Assembly (NCBI GenBank): GCA_025642075.2
Contig: JAODUO010000114.1
Span: 507,501 to 571,500, forward strand
DNA from: Ridgeia piscesae
Lineage: Eukaryota > Annelida > Polychaeta > Sabellida > Siboglinidae
DNA: 64,000 nucleotides
Direction of reading: 5' to 3'
The notes beneath the pieces were generated by a model, which did no database searches, was not told the origin of the DNA, and was given only the letters and a program-made list of their open reading frames with translations. Below are positions 1 through 11,690 of this stretch, one piece after another (positions within the stretch are counted from its first letter, which is position 1; each line of letters begins with the position of its first letter). Made by a program: the position numbers and the translations under genes.

Positions 1-799
1 GTTCATCAATCACTAAATTGGGAGCACTGGGTTAGTTTACAGCGTTTCCTAAAACCATCAAATTTGGTCAACCTTTTCTTGGACATTGTTGACATAAGAC
101 AGTTGAGCTGAGAAATGATTGCATTTTATTGAGCGATACTGTTACAAATGACCAAGGATGGGCCACCTCAAGAATACCGTCAATATTGTTTGAAGGATAT
201 TTCGCGACTTGCAATCTCTATGTTCTCTCTATACATAAGTGAGCATAGGTTGTTGACGAACAGGGAGCGTTTAAATAGTGTGATTCATGTAGTGTATAAA
301 AGTGGTCCAGGATAGCAGAAACACTCTTTGAACTCTATGAAAATAGTATTTTATATATTAGCTAATAAAAAACGTTGGCCTGCAAAGCGATAATTGAATA
401 AATATTGGTCCATTCCTAAAGTTTACTGAACTCTGTTTTCCCCGCAGAATTCGGAATTATGTTCGGATGACCATTCTGTCAGGTATGAAGGGCTTGAGCT
501 TGAAGGACTGAATACAGACATAGCTAACTAACTTTTGTTTTTAGTTCCAATACATGTCAATAGCTAGTGATCCATGACAACGGTGGGCACGTACACATTA
601 CGATGAATACAACTTAGCATTTGTTGAATGTATTCATATTCTGACTTTCCACACAATTATTACCTGTCCATTATATGTGTACTTTGCTACATCCACATTC
701 AATTGAGACGATATTTCAAAAAGTACAAAGACTATCTACATAAATAACTAATAGCTGATGCCAATAACGGATACCAATCTTATGATATTAAATCAAAAA

Positions 800-802
<3 letters not shown>

Positions 803-856
<54 letters not shown>
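803..856. repeat. (TA)n microsatellite
   Basis: An uninterrupted TA dinucleotide run of about 27 units in AT-rich intergenic DNA. Confidence 0.95.
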
Positions 857-858
<2 letters not shown>

Positions 859-2006
859 TTCTTCTTGTTCCGGAACATACACAACCAAGATCAATTACAA
901 ATGCAGACCACGCACACACGGGCGACATTGTTAGGCATATGAATAAAAACATTGGTCTTTACTGGTGTCAGGCAAATCTATGTTACTTGCATTTCAAGAT
1001 TGTTTGTGATGTCACAACACTCGACAGTAGTTTTACATATTACATGGTAATTACAAAGTATGTTAGACAGACAAGGACAGACATAATTGTTTATTGTTTT
1101 CATTTGTACAACAGGGCCTAAGGTAGAATAATAATGTCCATACTACCATACAATATTATATCACCTTCAACATTTTGATTTTAGTTGGGTCTCATATTCA
1201 ATGTACAAATTGGATACGGGAGAGTCCTATTAAGACTGAAAAATGTCGCGAGTACTGGTATTCAACAAGTTTATGAAATGCCTATATCATCTTGTGTAAC
1301 TTCATCTAGTACCTAGATGTGTTTCTATGTCTCGGCCTATATGTATACGTGACATTTACGTGTAGTCATAATTGCATGATTTTTGTGTCATTTGTACATT
1401 GGTCATGTGTCTTGCATTACAATTTTGTTTTTGTATATACTTGGCGGTCGGTAACCGAGTTTACGCTTAGATAATTGTTTAATGATGTAATTTGTGGCAT
1501 AATGAATGTGTCCTTCCTTGTCAACTATGTACGGTACCTTGTTATGTATCATGTATGGTGCATCTTCGCCAACCACGGCTGTTTGCCCTACATACTAGCC
1601 CTGGCAGACCACCTAAGAGAAGTGCACAACTTAGCCATACTAGTTTATTGACTTCGCCAATCTAGACTGTGTCACCCACCCCAATTTGAAGACAGATCAA
1701 GGTTTGTGGTATTCCATTACAACGACCCGTCCGCCCAATCGCACTAGCAGCTGGATGGTTTTGTGTATTCGAATATGTATTTCTACACCCCAAATATTGC
1801 ATGTAACATGAGCAGCGTGTGGCTGAAAGTACCCAAAGTTATGTCACATGACCGGAGGCCGACCACACTCGTCGTGGGCGATTTCTTTGGGTGAGGTTTA
1901 ATTCAGAGTTTTGCAAAGGGGTCAGGGGCACTACTGCCTGGCAATGACGTAATCAGCAGCAGCGACCCCTGGCGCGCGAGGATGGTTTCGTGTATTGTAT
2001 TTTGTA

Positions 2007-2033
2007 TATAATAATAATAATAATAATAATAAA
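2007..2033. repeat. (TAA)n microsatellite
   Basis: A short run of about eight TAA/ATA trinucleotides following a TA-rich stretch. Confidence 0.9.
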
Positions 2034-3769
2034 GGAACTTCTAGTGCATCTTAATCCTTGGAAAGCAAGCTCAGACGTAAATATAAAAAAATGGTCAATC
2101 TCAGAGTCAATAAGCAATAGTCTAGTTTTTAACACAATTATGCACTGATTTGACAAGGAACTGTGGTGAATAAACAATGTTATAAAGATATGTTTTCAAA
2201 TGACGGCGGAATTGTGTGATATTTTCAACTGAACTATCGTAAAGAGAAACAGAAAACAGAGAAAACTGGGTCCAATGTTAGTAATTACTTTAGGGACAAA
2301 GTCAGAACTAAATGATCGTAACAGGACATGTATATTTTACAGGAGTAATCAATTAATGTAAATACGATGGTAACATACAAGAGAGTGCATGCTCAGTAAC
2401 AATACAAATCTTTACAGTATACCATATTGGACATGAAGCCAATCCAAAGACTTCAAGCGAGCAAGAAAAACGTGAAGATCTAATGACAACCCATGCTAAT
2501 AAGTATGACCACGTTGAAATTTGATGATATTGTTAATATTGTGAAATGTTGAATTACGTTACACCAGTCTACGGGTAACCAATGCAGTTACAGTAGTTAA
2601 TGCAGTTACAGTAGGTTTTGCTACAGAAAGGTGCAAATACTGACGAATACATTGTAATTCACCAGTGTGATAATAACAGGTTCGACAATTCTGAGAAATG
2701 TGTTCTCTGAACTTAAAGTTGTCATCAAAGATCACTCCTGAATTCCGTGTTGAGGGTGTATGCGTAACGTACTGACTAAATAAAGGTGTACGGAAAACGT
2801 TCTAAATTTTTTCACGCTCTTTATGTGTGCCAATACTACGAAACTCTTTAACATACCCTATGTCGCACAATGAAAAATTTCATCAAGAGAATTTCGAAAC
2901 TGACCTAAGGATCAATTAGCATCATCAGGAATAAGCAAACGTGTAAATTTGTATATCATCGGCATAAAGGTGAGATACATATGTGAACATGTTATTGCAA
3001 TCACTTTAATTTTGTCTCGGGATGCAAGTACATTGGCAATGCGACTAATCAGACATGACACCGACTTTGTTTTATTACATTAATGTATTATTACGCCATG
3101 TATGACAATAGCAAATATCTCTCATTTCTCCCCAAAAGTAGAAAAGTTCAACGCATGATCACTTAGTTGGTGTCCGTAAACGTCCTTTCGTATGTGCATG
3201 TGTGTTTGCGTGCGTGCGTGTTCGCGCATGCGTGTGTGTACATTAAACCGCCTGATGGTTTTGATCCGCCAACGCATGGACATCTGTATCGGCTGTCAAT
3301 CGTCAAAATTCTAATTCGTCAACTATCCAAAGTTAACATTTCTTCTTCACAGATCAATTACAATGCAAAGTTAGGGTCATGAACCAAACTAAACGTTATG
3401 TTTTGTGGCCATGATTTAGGCCAACTCAAAGCAATTAACATTTCACATATTCCTTCTAGTGTTTATTCGACTTTCTTTAAAGATTAAACATATAGAATGG
3501 CGTTGGCAACGAGACATGTGGAAGGCAAAGTAATTGTATCAGAAGATCGTCAATTCATGGCCGATGTTACGATTACAAAATCTGTATAACAAGTGTGCGC
3601 TCGTATTCGAATGTGCATATAAATGTACGTATAACTGTTTACGGTGGAACGACGACAACACGGTGAATTTTTTCAAAGTACTGATCCTTTTTTCCGTGTT
3701 AAATGTAACTTCTTGTTGCAAATATTTCAGAAACAGCAAGGGAATGACACTGAGGACTTACCCCACGTC

Positions 3770-4330
3770 GTAAAGATGGCAGTGCTGGGCACGGAGTCGA
3801 GTCTCTCGGTCGCTCCGTCTACAGTAATCCGGCAACGCAAACTGGTCAGCAATATACGCAAAACGCCCCCAGTCCGTCGTACCCGTCGTTGTAATGGCGC
3901 TGCGTCACTCACAGCGTCTGCTGGTATTTAGTGCTCCGCGACCGCAGCGCCACCCAACGGCGGATCTACGTTTGACCGCCTCGCTAGCAGACAGGCCGCA
4001 AATAGCGTCTCTTGCGTGTAACTGCCGGAAAGAAATGACAGTTGACCGTTATAGTAGACGCATGCACGACAACGCGCAATGCCAGAGACGCAGATCGGTG
4101 TGCTTCGTACGGCCTTGCGGCTGCATCGCTTCCCGTCTCTGTTTTGCCCATTTCCTTTCGCATTGTTCCGGCGAGCGCAAACAATGTGGTGGAAGGCAAA
4201 AACGTGGGTGCTGGATGGTGCTTCCGTAAATCAGCTTTGGGACGTAGGATTCGCTGCCAGGTTACGTTTACATGCATTTCAACCCTGACTGTTTGTTCAT
4301 TATTTCGCACACCACACAACACGATATGTT
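3770..4330. promoter_or_regulatory. CpG-dense island, possible promoter
   Basis: About 560 bases of markedly GC- and CpG-rich DNA stand inside otherwise AT-rich sequence. Open frames exist on both strands (for example 3894-4229 + and 3984-4322 -), but overlapping antisense frames are expected in stop-poor GC-rich DNA and none has recognisable domains. It could be a promoter/first-exon region of a gene not otherwise visible, or a decayed mobile element. I cannot decide between these. Confidence 0.3.
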
Positions 4331-4836
4331 CCAGTCATAATCGCTAGATGGCGCGATGTGGCAAAAAGACCAATCAATAAGATTTGTTTAACTCCTGTGC
4401 TGAGAGATTGTGGCGGCGGAACAAATAGGACAGGTTTACGGATAAATAACAACATCACCAATCACTTCTTGCTGCGTTGTATGTTATTTCATTTCAGTAA
4501 ACTTAGATCTTTCATAAGTGAGATGAAGCAAGTTGACTTTCAAGAGTTAAAATAGTATTTGTTTTGACAATCAGAAATGCGAATAGACATGAAAAATAAA
4601 ATGTAAATAGACAATAGTTCAACTGATATATATGGTGTTCAATGTTTTATTGGGAGTACTGTTGCTTCAGACAGTTACACTTGGTTTTGTTTGATATTTA
4701 TGCTGGGCTATCTGTTAATTTCGTTACCTTTCTGTTCGTTTTGATATGGATTTCTGTAATTTATAATTTAGTATAGTCATATATATTCAATTTATGTTTT
4801 ACTGGCATTTCAAGAAAGTAAACATGTAAAGTTATC

Positions 4837-4964
4837 TATGTATGTATGTATGTATGTATGTATGTATGTATGTATGTATGTATGTATGTATTTATGTATG
4901 TATGTATGTATGTATGTATGTATGTATGTATGTATGTATGTATGTATATATATATGTATTATTA

Positions 4965-5060
<96 letters not shown>
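4837..5060. repeat. (TATG)n followed by (TA)n
   Basis: About 27 units of TATG/TGTA (with one TTTATG variant) run to about 4948. After a short spacer containing ATTATTATGATA, about 90 bases of TA follow, broken once by AATA. The tetramer probably arose next to the dinucleotide by slippage. Confidence 0.95.
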
Positions 5061-5063
<3 letters not shown>

Positions 5064-6830
5064 CTAAAGATTAAACAGCATTCGATGTCAACGCGAGCCG
5101 ACTGTACGCACAAAGCCGAGCGCGGAAGGTGGGGTTAAATGGGGTGCTTCTGGACTAAGAACTGGCCGCTTGCATGACTAGAACTGCTATGCAAATCTAT
5201 TTACAGTAAAAACTGATAATTGCCTCGTTTAAGACATATCGCAATAGAAAACTGTTTTACGAGCGAATTATCTCTTATTATATCCGCCATAAATCAGAGA
5301 CAGAAGTACTGTTGTACACACGCTAGCCAACAGTCCTCACATCGATTGGCGCCGAACGCCTGTAAACGCTGGTCTATAGATACCTATACCTTTGTTGGGG
5401 TGAATAAAAATATAAAGCTCGGCAACGCCCCTGTCTACGTCGGGTGCAGGGGCAGTAGAGCGTCATCGACATCCGACGTGAACGGAACGACCTGAAATTA
5501 CAGTATGTGTGTGCAATAATAATGTTAGTAATAATAATAATTAAAAATAACAACTAATAAATAAATACGAATAAATAAAAAAATAACAACTAATAACAAT
5601 CAAATAACTAATAAAAAGTACAACAAAGAATAAATAAATATATAATAAATATTAAATAGTCAGTTTTATCTAAGTTGCAGAGATGTATGACAGTGTAATA
5701 CATTTTATTTATATATCTTTATAATATATACATGATTGTATGTAGAAACTTAGGCACTGTTTGCAATTGTGGAAGGGGAGTAAGCCGAATGTTAACTTTT
5801 AAGCTATGAAATCCTTTGCTCTTTCTTAACAGTTGTCACAGAACATAGGTACAGTTATTTACATTACACATCAAACCGAATTGTAACAGCATAGTAATGT
5901 GAATATATTAAAATAGTATAGCATTTTGTCTCTTGCCTAATATCAATATATCACACCTGCAATCGAAAGTATTGGAACATGTTCTGATAAAAACAGTTTG
6001 TCATATTTTATGTGATTGTCAAGCGAATTCCACAATATCATATATTACATATTCATGTAGCATATACACTGGGGATATGAATATATAATATATTAGAGTC
6101 GTCCTTGAGAAAACTTGTCTGAATGTTTTACATGTTTCATGTGTCATGTCTGACTCTTCATTCAATAGCAACTGTAAACATTATTTACCGTTCTGTTTGC
6201 TTTGGATGGTATGCTATGACAGCCGTTTCTAATGTTATGAAATCATGTAACTTTAATATCTATGCAATAATAATATATCTACAAATATATAATATATGTT
6301 GTTTATAGTTGCATAATTAAGTAAGGCCCCGCTCGTTATTTATGCCCATAGACACATCAATGCACAGATAACTATAAATAAGTGTCGCATTCTTGCTTTT
6401 ACGATGCTCCGTAACGCTAATTACGATTTCTATGTATTACCTGACTCAATAGAGCTATTCTCCAGTGCATACTATTAGCATCTATCGACTTACTAGGGCG
6501 GAAAACGTAAATGCTCAATGTGCAATATTGCTATTTCAAGCCGGCGTAACTGATTTGGTTAATACGGTGCATTTAGCTGGGCCAGGAAAGACGTAAAGAT
6601 TTTCTAGACAGTTCTGTTTCAGTTTGAACCTTATATCGATTGTCATTATGGACATGTCATTGTAATAATAATTGTTTTATCATAATAACAATAAAAACAT
6701 TTGTGTAGCGCATTAAGTTCAGGTTACCCTGTTCGAAGGCGCTGATATAAGAACATAAAAACAGCTCTAGAAAAATTCAATTACAAAAAACGTGGCATCA
6801 CCTGTGCAATTAAATTATCATTACGATAAG

Positions 6831-6832
<2 letters not shown>

Positions 6833-6915
<83 letters not shown>
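6833..6915. repeat. (TA)n microsatellite
   Basis: About 40 TA units end immediately before the LINE fragment that starts near 6945, marking a repeat-LINE junction. Confidence 0.95.
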
Positions 6916-6918
<3 letters not shown>

Positions 6919-6944
6919 AAGAGAGAGGGGGGAACGCTGCTATG

Positions 6945-7742
6945 AGATGAACACATACAAGAACTCGAAGAAGAACGTAGGGAAACCAGGTTGGTATGGG
7001 ATGTAATCGGGATCGGAGAAGTGAGAAGACGAGAAGAATGTTTCACTACCTTACAAAGCGGCCACATGCTATATCGAAGTCAATATTGGAATTGACCACA
7101 GAATGGTTATAAGCAACATCAAATTGGACGTAGAGGTGGAAAGGAAAGAATTGATGACCAAGAGGCCACCAAGAGTAAATGCTGCACAAATAGGATCAAA
7201 GAAGACCGAATTCCAACTCGAATTGAAAAACCGATTCGAGACACTACAAGAGCTAGACGACATCAACACCATGAGCCAAACCATCACAGACATGATCCAA
7301 CAAAGCGCGCAAGAGTAGCTAAGGCAATTAACAAGCCACAGAAATCGAAGATATCATCACCAACACACACGAGTCCTGATGACGAAACGACGAGAAATGG
7401 TGGAAAACGGCGACGATAAACAAAGAATAGAGTATGCAGAAATATGCAAGACCATCAAAACGAATGCAAGAGAGGACATAAGGAAATACAACCAAGAGAT
7501 CATACGAGAAACGATCGTGACATCAAAGAGCCTGAGGAAAGTCTGAAAAACGCAGAAGCTAGGCCAGTACAGACTAATAACACTCCTAGACATGCAGGGT
7601 GGAGAAATCCGTGATCAAGATAAGATCATAGAAAGAATAGAAGAATTCTACACCGAACTATACGAAAGTGAACTGAGTACCATAATCCACACTGACCAAA
7701 AAGATGTACCAGCGATAATATCATCTGAGGTGGAAGCAGCAT
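6945..7742 (+). mobile_element. Non-LTR retrotransposon fragment (endonuclease and linker), family A
   Basis: Translation gives the start of an apurinic-like endonuclease domain (VWDVIGIGEVRRREE, then LQSGHMLYRS near 7065). It jumps directly to the end of that domain (IGIDHRMVISNIKLDVEVER near 7085-7145), so most of the endonuclease is deleted. The linker to the RT follows (IIERIEEFYTELYES near 7620, then ISSEVEAALKS near 7740). These motifs are typical of invertebrate endonuclease-reverse transcriptase LINEs whose fragments are often annotated as craniofacial development protein 2-like. Frameshifts break the reading frame, for example at 7317 and around 7350-7590. The fragment stops exactly where a minus-strand LINE tail begins, so it was interrupted by or fused to that element. 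It is a dead copy. The clade is not assigned. Confidence 0.8.
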
Positions 7743-7820
7743 TAAAAAGCACTATTACTTACTTACTTACTTATCCTCTTCGTCCCAAGTGGGACATAAG
7801 GCCACAACAATGCTTCGCCA

Positions 7821-8415
7821 CTAGGTTCTGTCTTTTGCTGAGGCCTGGGCCTCACCCCAGGACAGCCCCATCTCTTTCAGCTCGGCCATTACTGATTGTC
7901 GCCATGTCATCTTTGGCCGTCCTCGTTTCCTTTTTCCAGGTGGTGTCCATCTCAGTGCCACTTTGGGGATGCTGTCTTGGGGCATTCGCAGAACATGCCC
8001 TAGCCATCTTAGTCGTCTGCGTTTGATTTCGAGGACAGCACTGTTGCAACCCGTCTTCTTATAGAGGTCCACGTTAGAAATTTTATTTGGCCAGAATATT
8101 CGGCAGATCTTTCTTAGGCATCTATTATGGAACGCATCGATCTTGGCCATGTCCCCTTTTACCACTCGCCAGCACTCTGAGCCATACAGTAGGATGGACT
8201 TCACATTACTGTTGTAAAGTCTTATCTTTGTTTTGGTGGTGTACTGGTTAGACTTCCAAATGTTCTGCAGTTTGGCGAATGCACAGCAGGCTTTACCGAG
8301 TCTTGCCTTGATGTCTTTTTGGCCTCCATTGTCTTTGCTGATGAGACTACCCAGGTAAGTAAAGTCCTGTACAAACTCAAGTGGTTCACCATTTACGGTA
8401 ACAGGTGCGGTTGGT
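7821..8415 (-). pseudogene. LINE family B, ORF C-terminal segment
   Basis: This is the C-terminal RT-thumb and downstream domain of the minus-strand LINE. It is in frame from about 8415 (NGEPLEFVQDFTYLGSLI) through YGSECWRVVKGDMAKIDAF and the conserved GHV.RMP region to a premature TAG at about 7822. The frame continues beyond that stop as WRSIVVALCPTWDEEDK, so the original protein was about 16 residues longer. Confidence 0.8.
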
Positions 8416-8913
8416 GTGGTGTTGAATGCTCATCACTTGTGTCTTGGATGTATTGATGGTAAGCCCAGTTTGCTTTGCACATCTCTCTAATCGATCAGTT
8501 TTTTCCTGCAGATGGTCAAGTTTTACTGATAGAAATGCAAGGTCATCAGCAAAGTCGAGGTCTTCTAACTGGGAAAAGAGAGTCCACTGGACACCCCTGG
8601 GTTTATCTGATGTAGTTTTCCGCATAACCCAGTCGATGACGACCAAGAAGAGAATGGGCGGGAGGATACATCCCTGTCTAACACCCGATTTCACTGTGAA
8701 CCATTCGGACGATGTATTATTGAGGATGACACTGCATTCAAAGTGGTTGTAGAACGTCTCTATCAGTGAAACAATCTTTAGAGGTACTCCATCGGATCTT
8801 AGGATCTTCCACAGAGTGTCATGGTGGATACTGTCAAAGGCCTTTTTGAAATCAATGAAGTTGATATACAGTGGGCAGTTCCATTCTAGAGTCTGCTCTA
8901 TGATGTTTCTCAA
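8386..8913 (-). pseudogene. LINE family B, reverse transcriptase palm
   Basis: A 175-residue open segment contains RT motifs in order: the FIDFKKAFDSI aspartate block, the RQGCILPPILF block, and FADDLAF with both catalytic aspartates kept. It is separated from the preceding segment (9649-8927) by a one-base frameshift after AGFRKR. Retention of the catalytic residues and the low lesion count suggest recent insertion. Confidence 0.85.
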
Positions 8914-8926
8914 TGCAAAGATCTGA

Positions 8927-9685
8927 TCACCCTCTTCTCTTCCGGAATCCCGCTTGTTCTTGCCTCAGCTTCTTGTCGATAGCTGTCTCGATTCTTCCAA
9001 GAAGGATTCTACAGAAGACTTTGCTGGGGATGGACAAGAGTGTGATTCCTCGCCAATTGTCACAGACTTGGAGGTTGCCTTTCTTAGGGATCTTTATAAT
9101 GAGTCCTTTGCCCCAGTCACTTGGGATAGTCTCTTTGTCCCAAACGGTGTCGAACAAGTTAGTCATGACTCTTGTAGCTGTACTGAGGTCGGCCTTCAAC
9201 ATTTCAGCATGAATGGAGTCTACGCCTGGGGCTTTTCCACTCTTCATAGCTTTGATGGCATTTTTAACTTCTGCTTCTGTTGGGGGACGGGTGTCGATGT
9301 TGAGGTCATCTGGCACTGGTGGGGGGTCGGCGGGTTCATCTGGCTGTGGGTGGTTCAGGACATCACAGAAATATTCAACCCATCTATCAGCTTGTTCACG
9401 TTCAGTTGTAATAGTGCTGCCATCTTTGCCTTTCACAGGGGCAGAATGAGAAGTGTAGTTACCACAGAGACGCTTGGTGATCTTGTAGACAGTGCTCAGT
9501 TCACCTCTTGCTGCAGCACTCTCAGCTTCTGCTGCTAGTCCTTCTACGTAGGACCTTTTGTCATTCCTGGCACTCTTCTTCACTTCCTTGTCTTTGCCTT
9601 TGTATGCTTCTTGGACTTGTTGGAGTCTCGCTGATTTGGTGCTCAGCATCTTGATTTTGAGTTGTTTCCGCTCCTCAATCTTTTT
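8927..9685 (-). pseudogene. LINE family B, linker and N-terminal RT segment
   Basis: This contains KAMKSGKAPGVDSIHAEMLK, IPSDWGKGLIIKIPKKG, NWRGITLLSIPSKVFCRIL and the QEQAGFRK block, the standard order of RT motifs 0 to 2 in non-LTR elements. The frame upstream continues into the endonuclease end (10066-9686) across one in-frame TGA. Confidence 0.85.
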
Positions 9686-10068
9686 TCATGTTTCCGTTGT
9701 TAGCCATTCCTTGTGGTTCTTCTTCTTGTGGCCCAAGACTTTGGTAGCTACTTCGACATAGGTCTTCTTGATGGTGTCCCACTTGTTGGTAGCGTCGTGA
9801 TCAGTCTCCTCTGATGTGTCTGTTAATGCATTGAAGCGGTTTCTCAGCTCCAAAACGAACTCCTGTTTGGTGACTGGGCATGCGAGTCTTGTGACTAGTT
9901 GTTTACGTCTCTGACTCTCTGGTACCACTTTGTGAAGCTTCAACTTGAGGCGTGCGGTTACCAAATAGTGGTCACTATAAATGTCAGCTCCACGGCAAAC
10001 TCTCACATCTTGAAGGGACCTACGCCATTTTCCATTGATGATAATGTGGTCGATTTGATTGCTTGTCA

Positions 10069-10764
10069 GCACTATAGACTTCAGATAATAAAAACAGCAC
10101 AGAATAAAACAGTAAATAATACATAAATATTTCTTTAAAACATCAAAAGTTAAATCAAGTGACGACATTAAATGATAGTCAAAGTTCAAGAATAAAAGGT
10201 TCGTTTAAATAAATGAGTCTTCACAAGTCTTTTGAAGTGGTGTATTGAATCATGTTTGCACATATCGTGTGGAGAATCATTGTATCAAATGGGGCTTCAT
10301 CGAAAATTAGCTGCACCCACCATTCGCTACCATAACTTCCGTCAGGCTGTATGCTATATATTCGCCGTTTTTTAATGTTATACACATTCAGTCACTCTCT
10401 TTCTCGTGCCTGGCCACTGCAGTCGAACATCAGCAGTTCCAGTAATCCGTTTCCGTAATCCGTGTTTCTGTCCCATTTCCGGTTGCAGCTTCCTTGTTTA
10501 ATCCCCACATCTTCCACAGAAAGTCGACAAAGACACATGTTGTGGAAATGTTTGAAATGTGTGAAGACCTAAGCCAAATTATTTCGAATCGACTGTAAGA
10601 ATTAGATTTGATGAGAAACTTGCCGGGTGTTTAGCGTGTAGAGCTATACTAGGTAAGTTTGATAGTTTTACCTGACCTGAAGGCAGATTGGCATACATAG
10701 AGATCCACTGTTTTTTCCTACATACACATAAGAAAAAAAGAAGCTATCCTTCTCCCTTTCTTCC
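10069..10764. other. Intergenic stretch, nothing recognised
   Basis: AT-rich sequence between the 5' end of the minus-strand LINE and the composite tandem array. I see no coding segment, no structured repeat and no continuation of the LINE. Confidence 0.6.

Positions 10765-11690
<926 letters not shown>

Larger units (their letters stand above)
1..6832. other. Intergenic AT-rich DNA without recognisable gene
   Basis: I see no protein family in any frame here; the open frames are short and lack recognisable motifs or a convincing exon structure. The stretch holds a TA array (803-856), a TAA run (2007-2033), a TATG array followed by a TA array (4837-5060) and one CpG-dense island (3770-4330), all listed separately. 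The rest is AT-rich single-copy-looking sequence. Confidence 0.7.
7743..10068 (-). mobile_element. 5'-truncated LINE retrotransposon, family B, relatively young
   Basis: Read on the minus strand from about 10068 to 7743. The element begins inside the endonuclease domain (QIDHIIINGKWRRS, then YSDHYLVTARLKLKL) and continues through the linker into the RT (N-terminal RT at 9649-8927, palm at 8913-8386). The palm includes INFIDFKKAFDSIHHDTLW, SGVRQGCILPPILF and the catalytic LDFADDLAFLS. The C-terminal domain (8204-7821) carries LRWLGHVLRMP, RGRPKMTWRQSV and LKEMGLSWGEA. Only a few lesions separate it from a full frame: a TGA near 9685, single-base shifts near 8930 and 8415, and a TAG near 7822. 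The last codons (DEEDK) run straight into a TAAG repeat that supplies the stop and forms the 3' tail (about 7756-7775). The element encodes no complete endonuclease, so it is non-autonomous. Clade not assigned. Confidence 0.9.

Noticed and set aside
4846..5113. MYVCMYVC / YIYIYI open frames
   Set aside because: Products of TATG and TA microsatellites.
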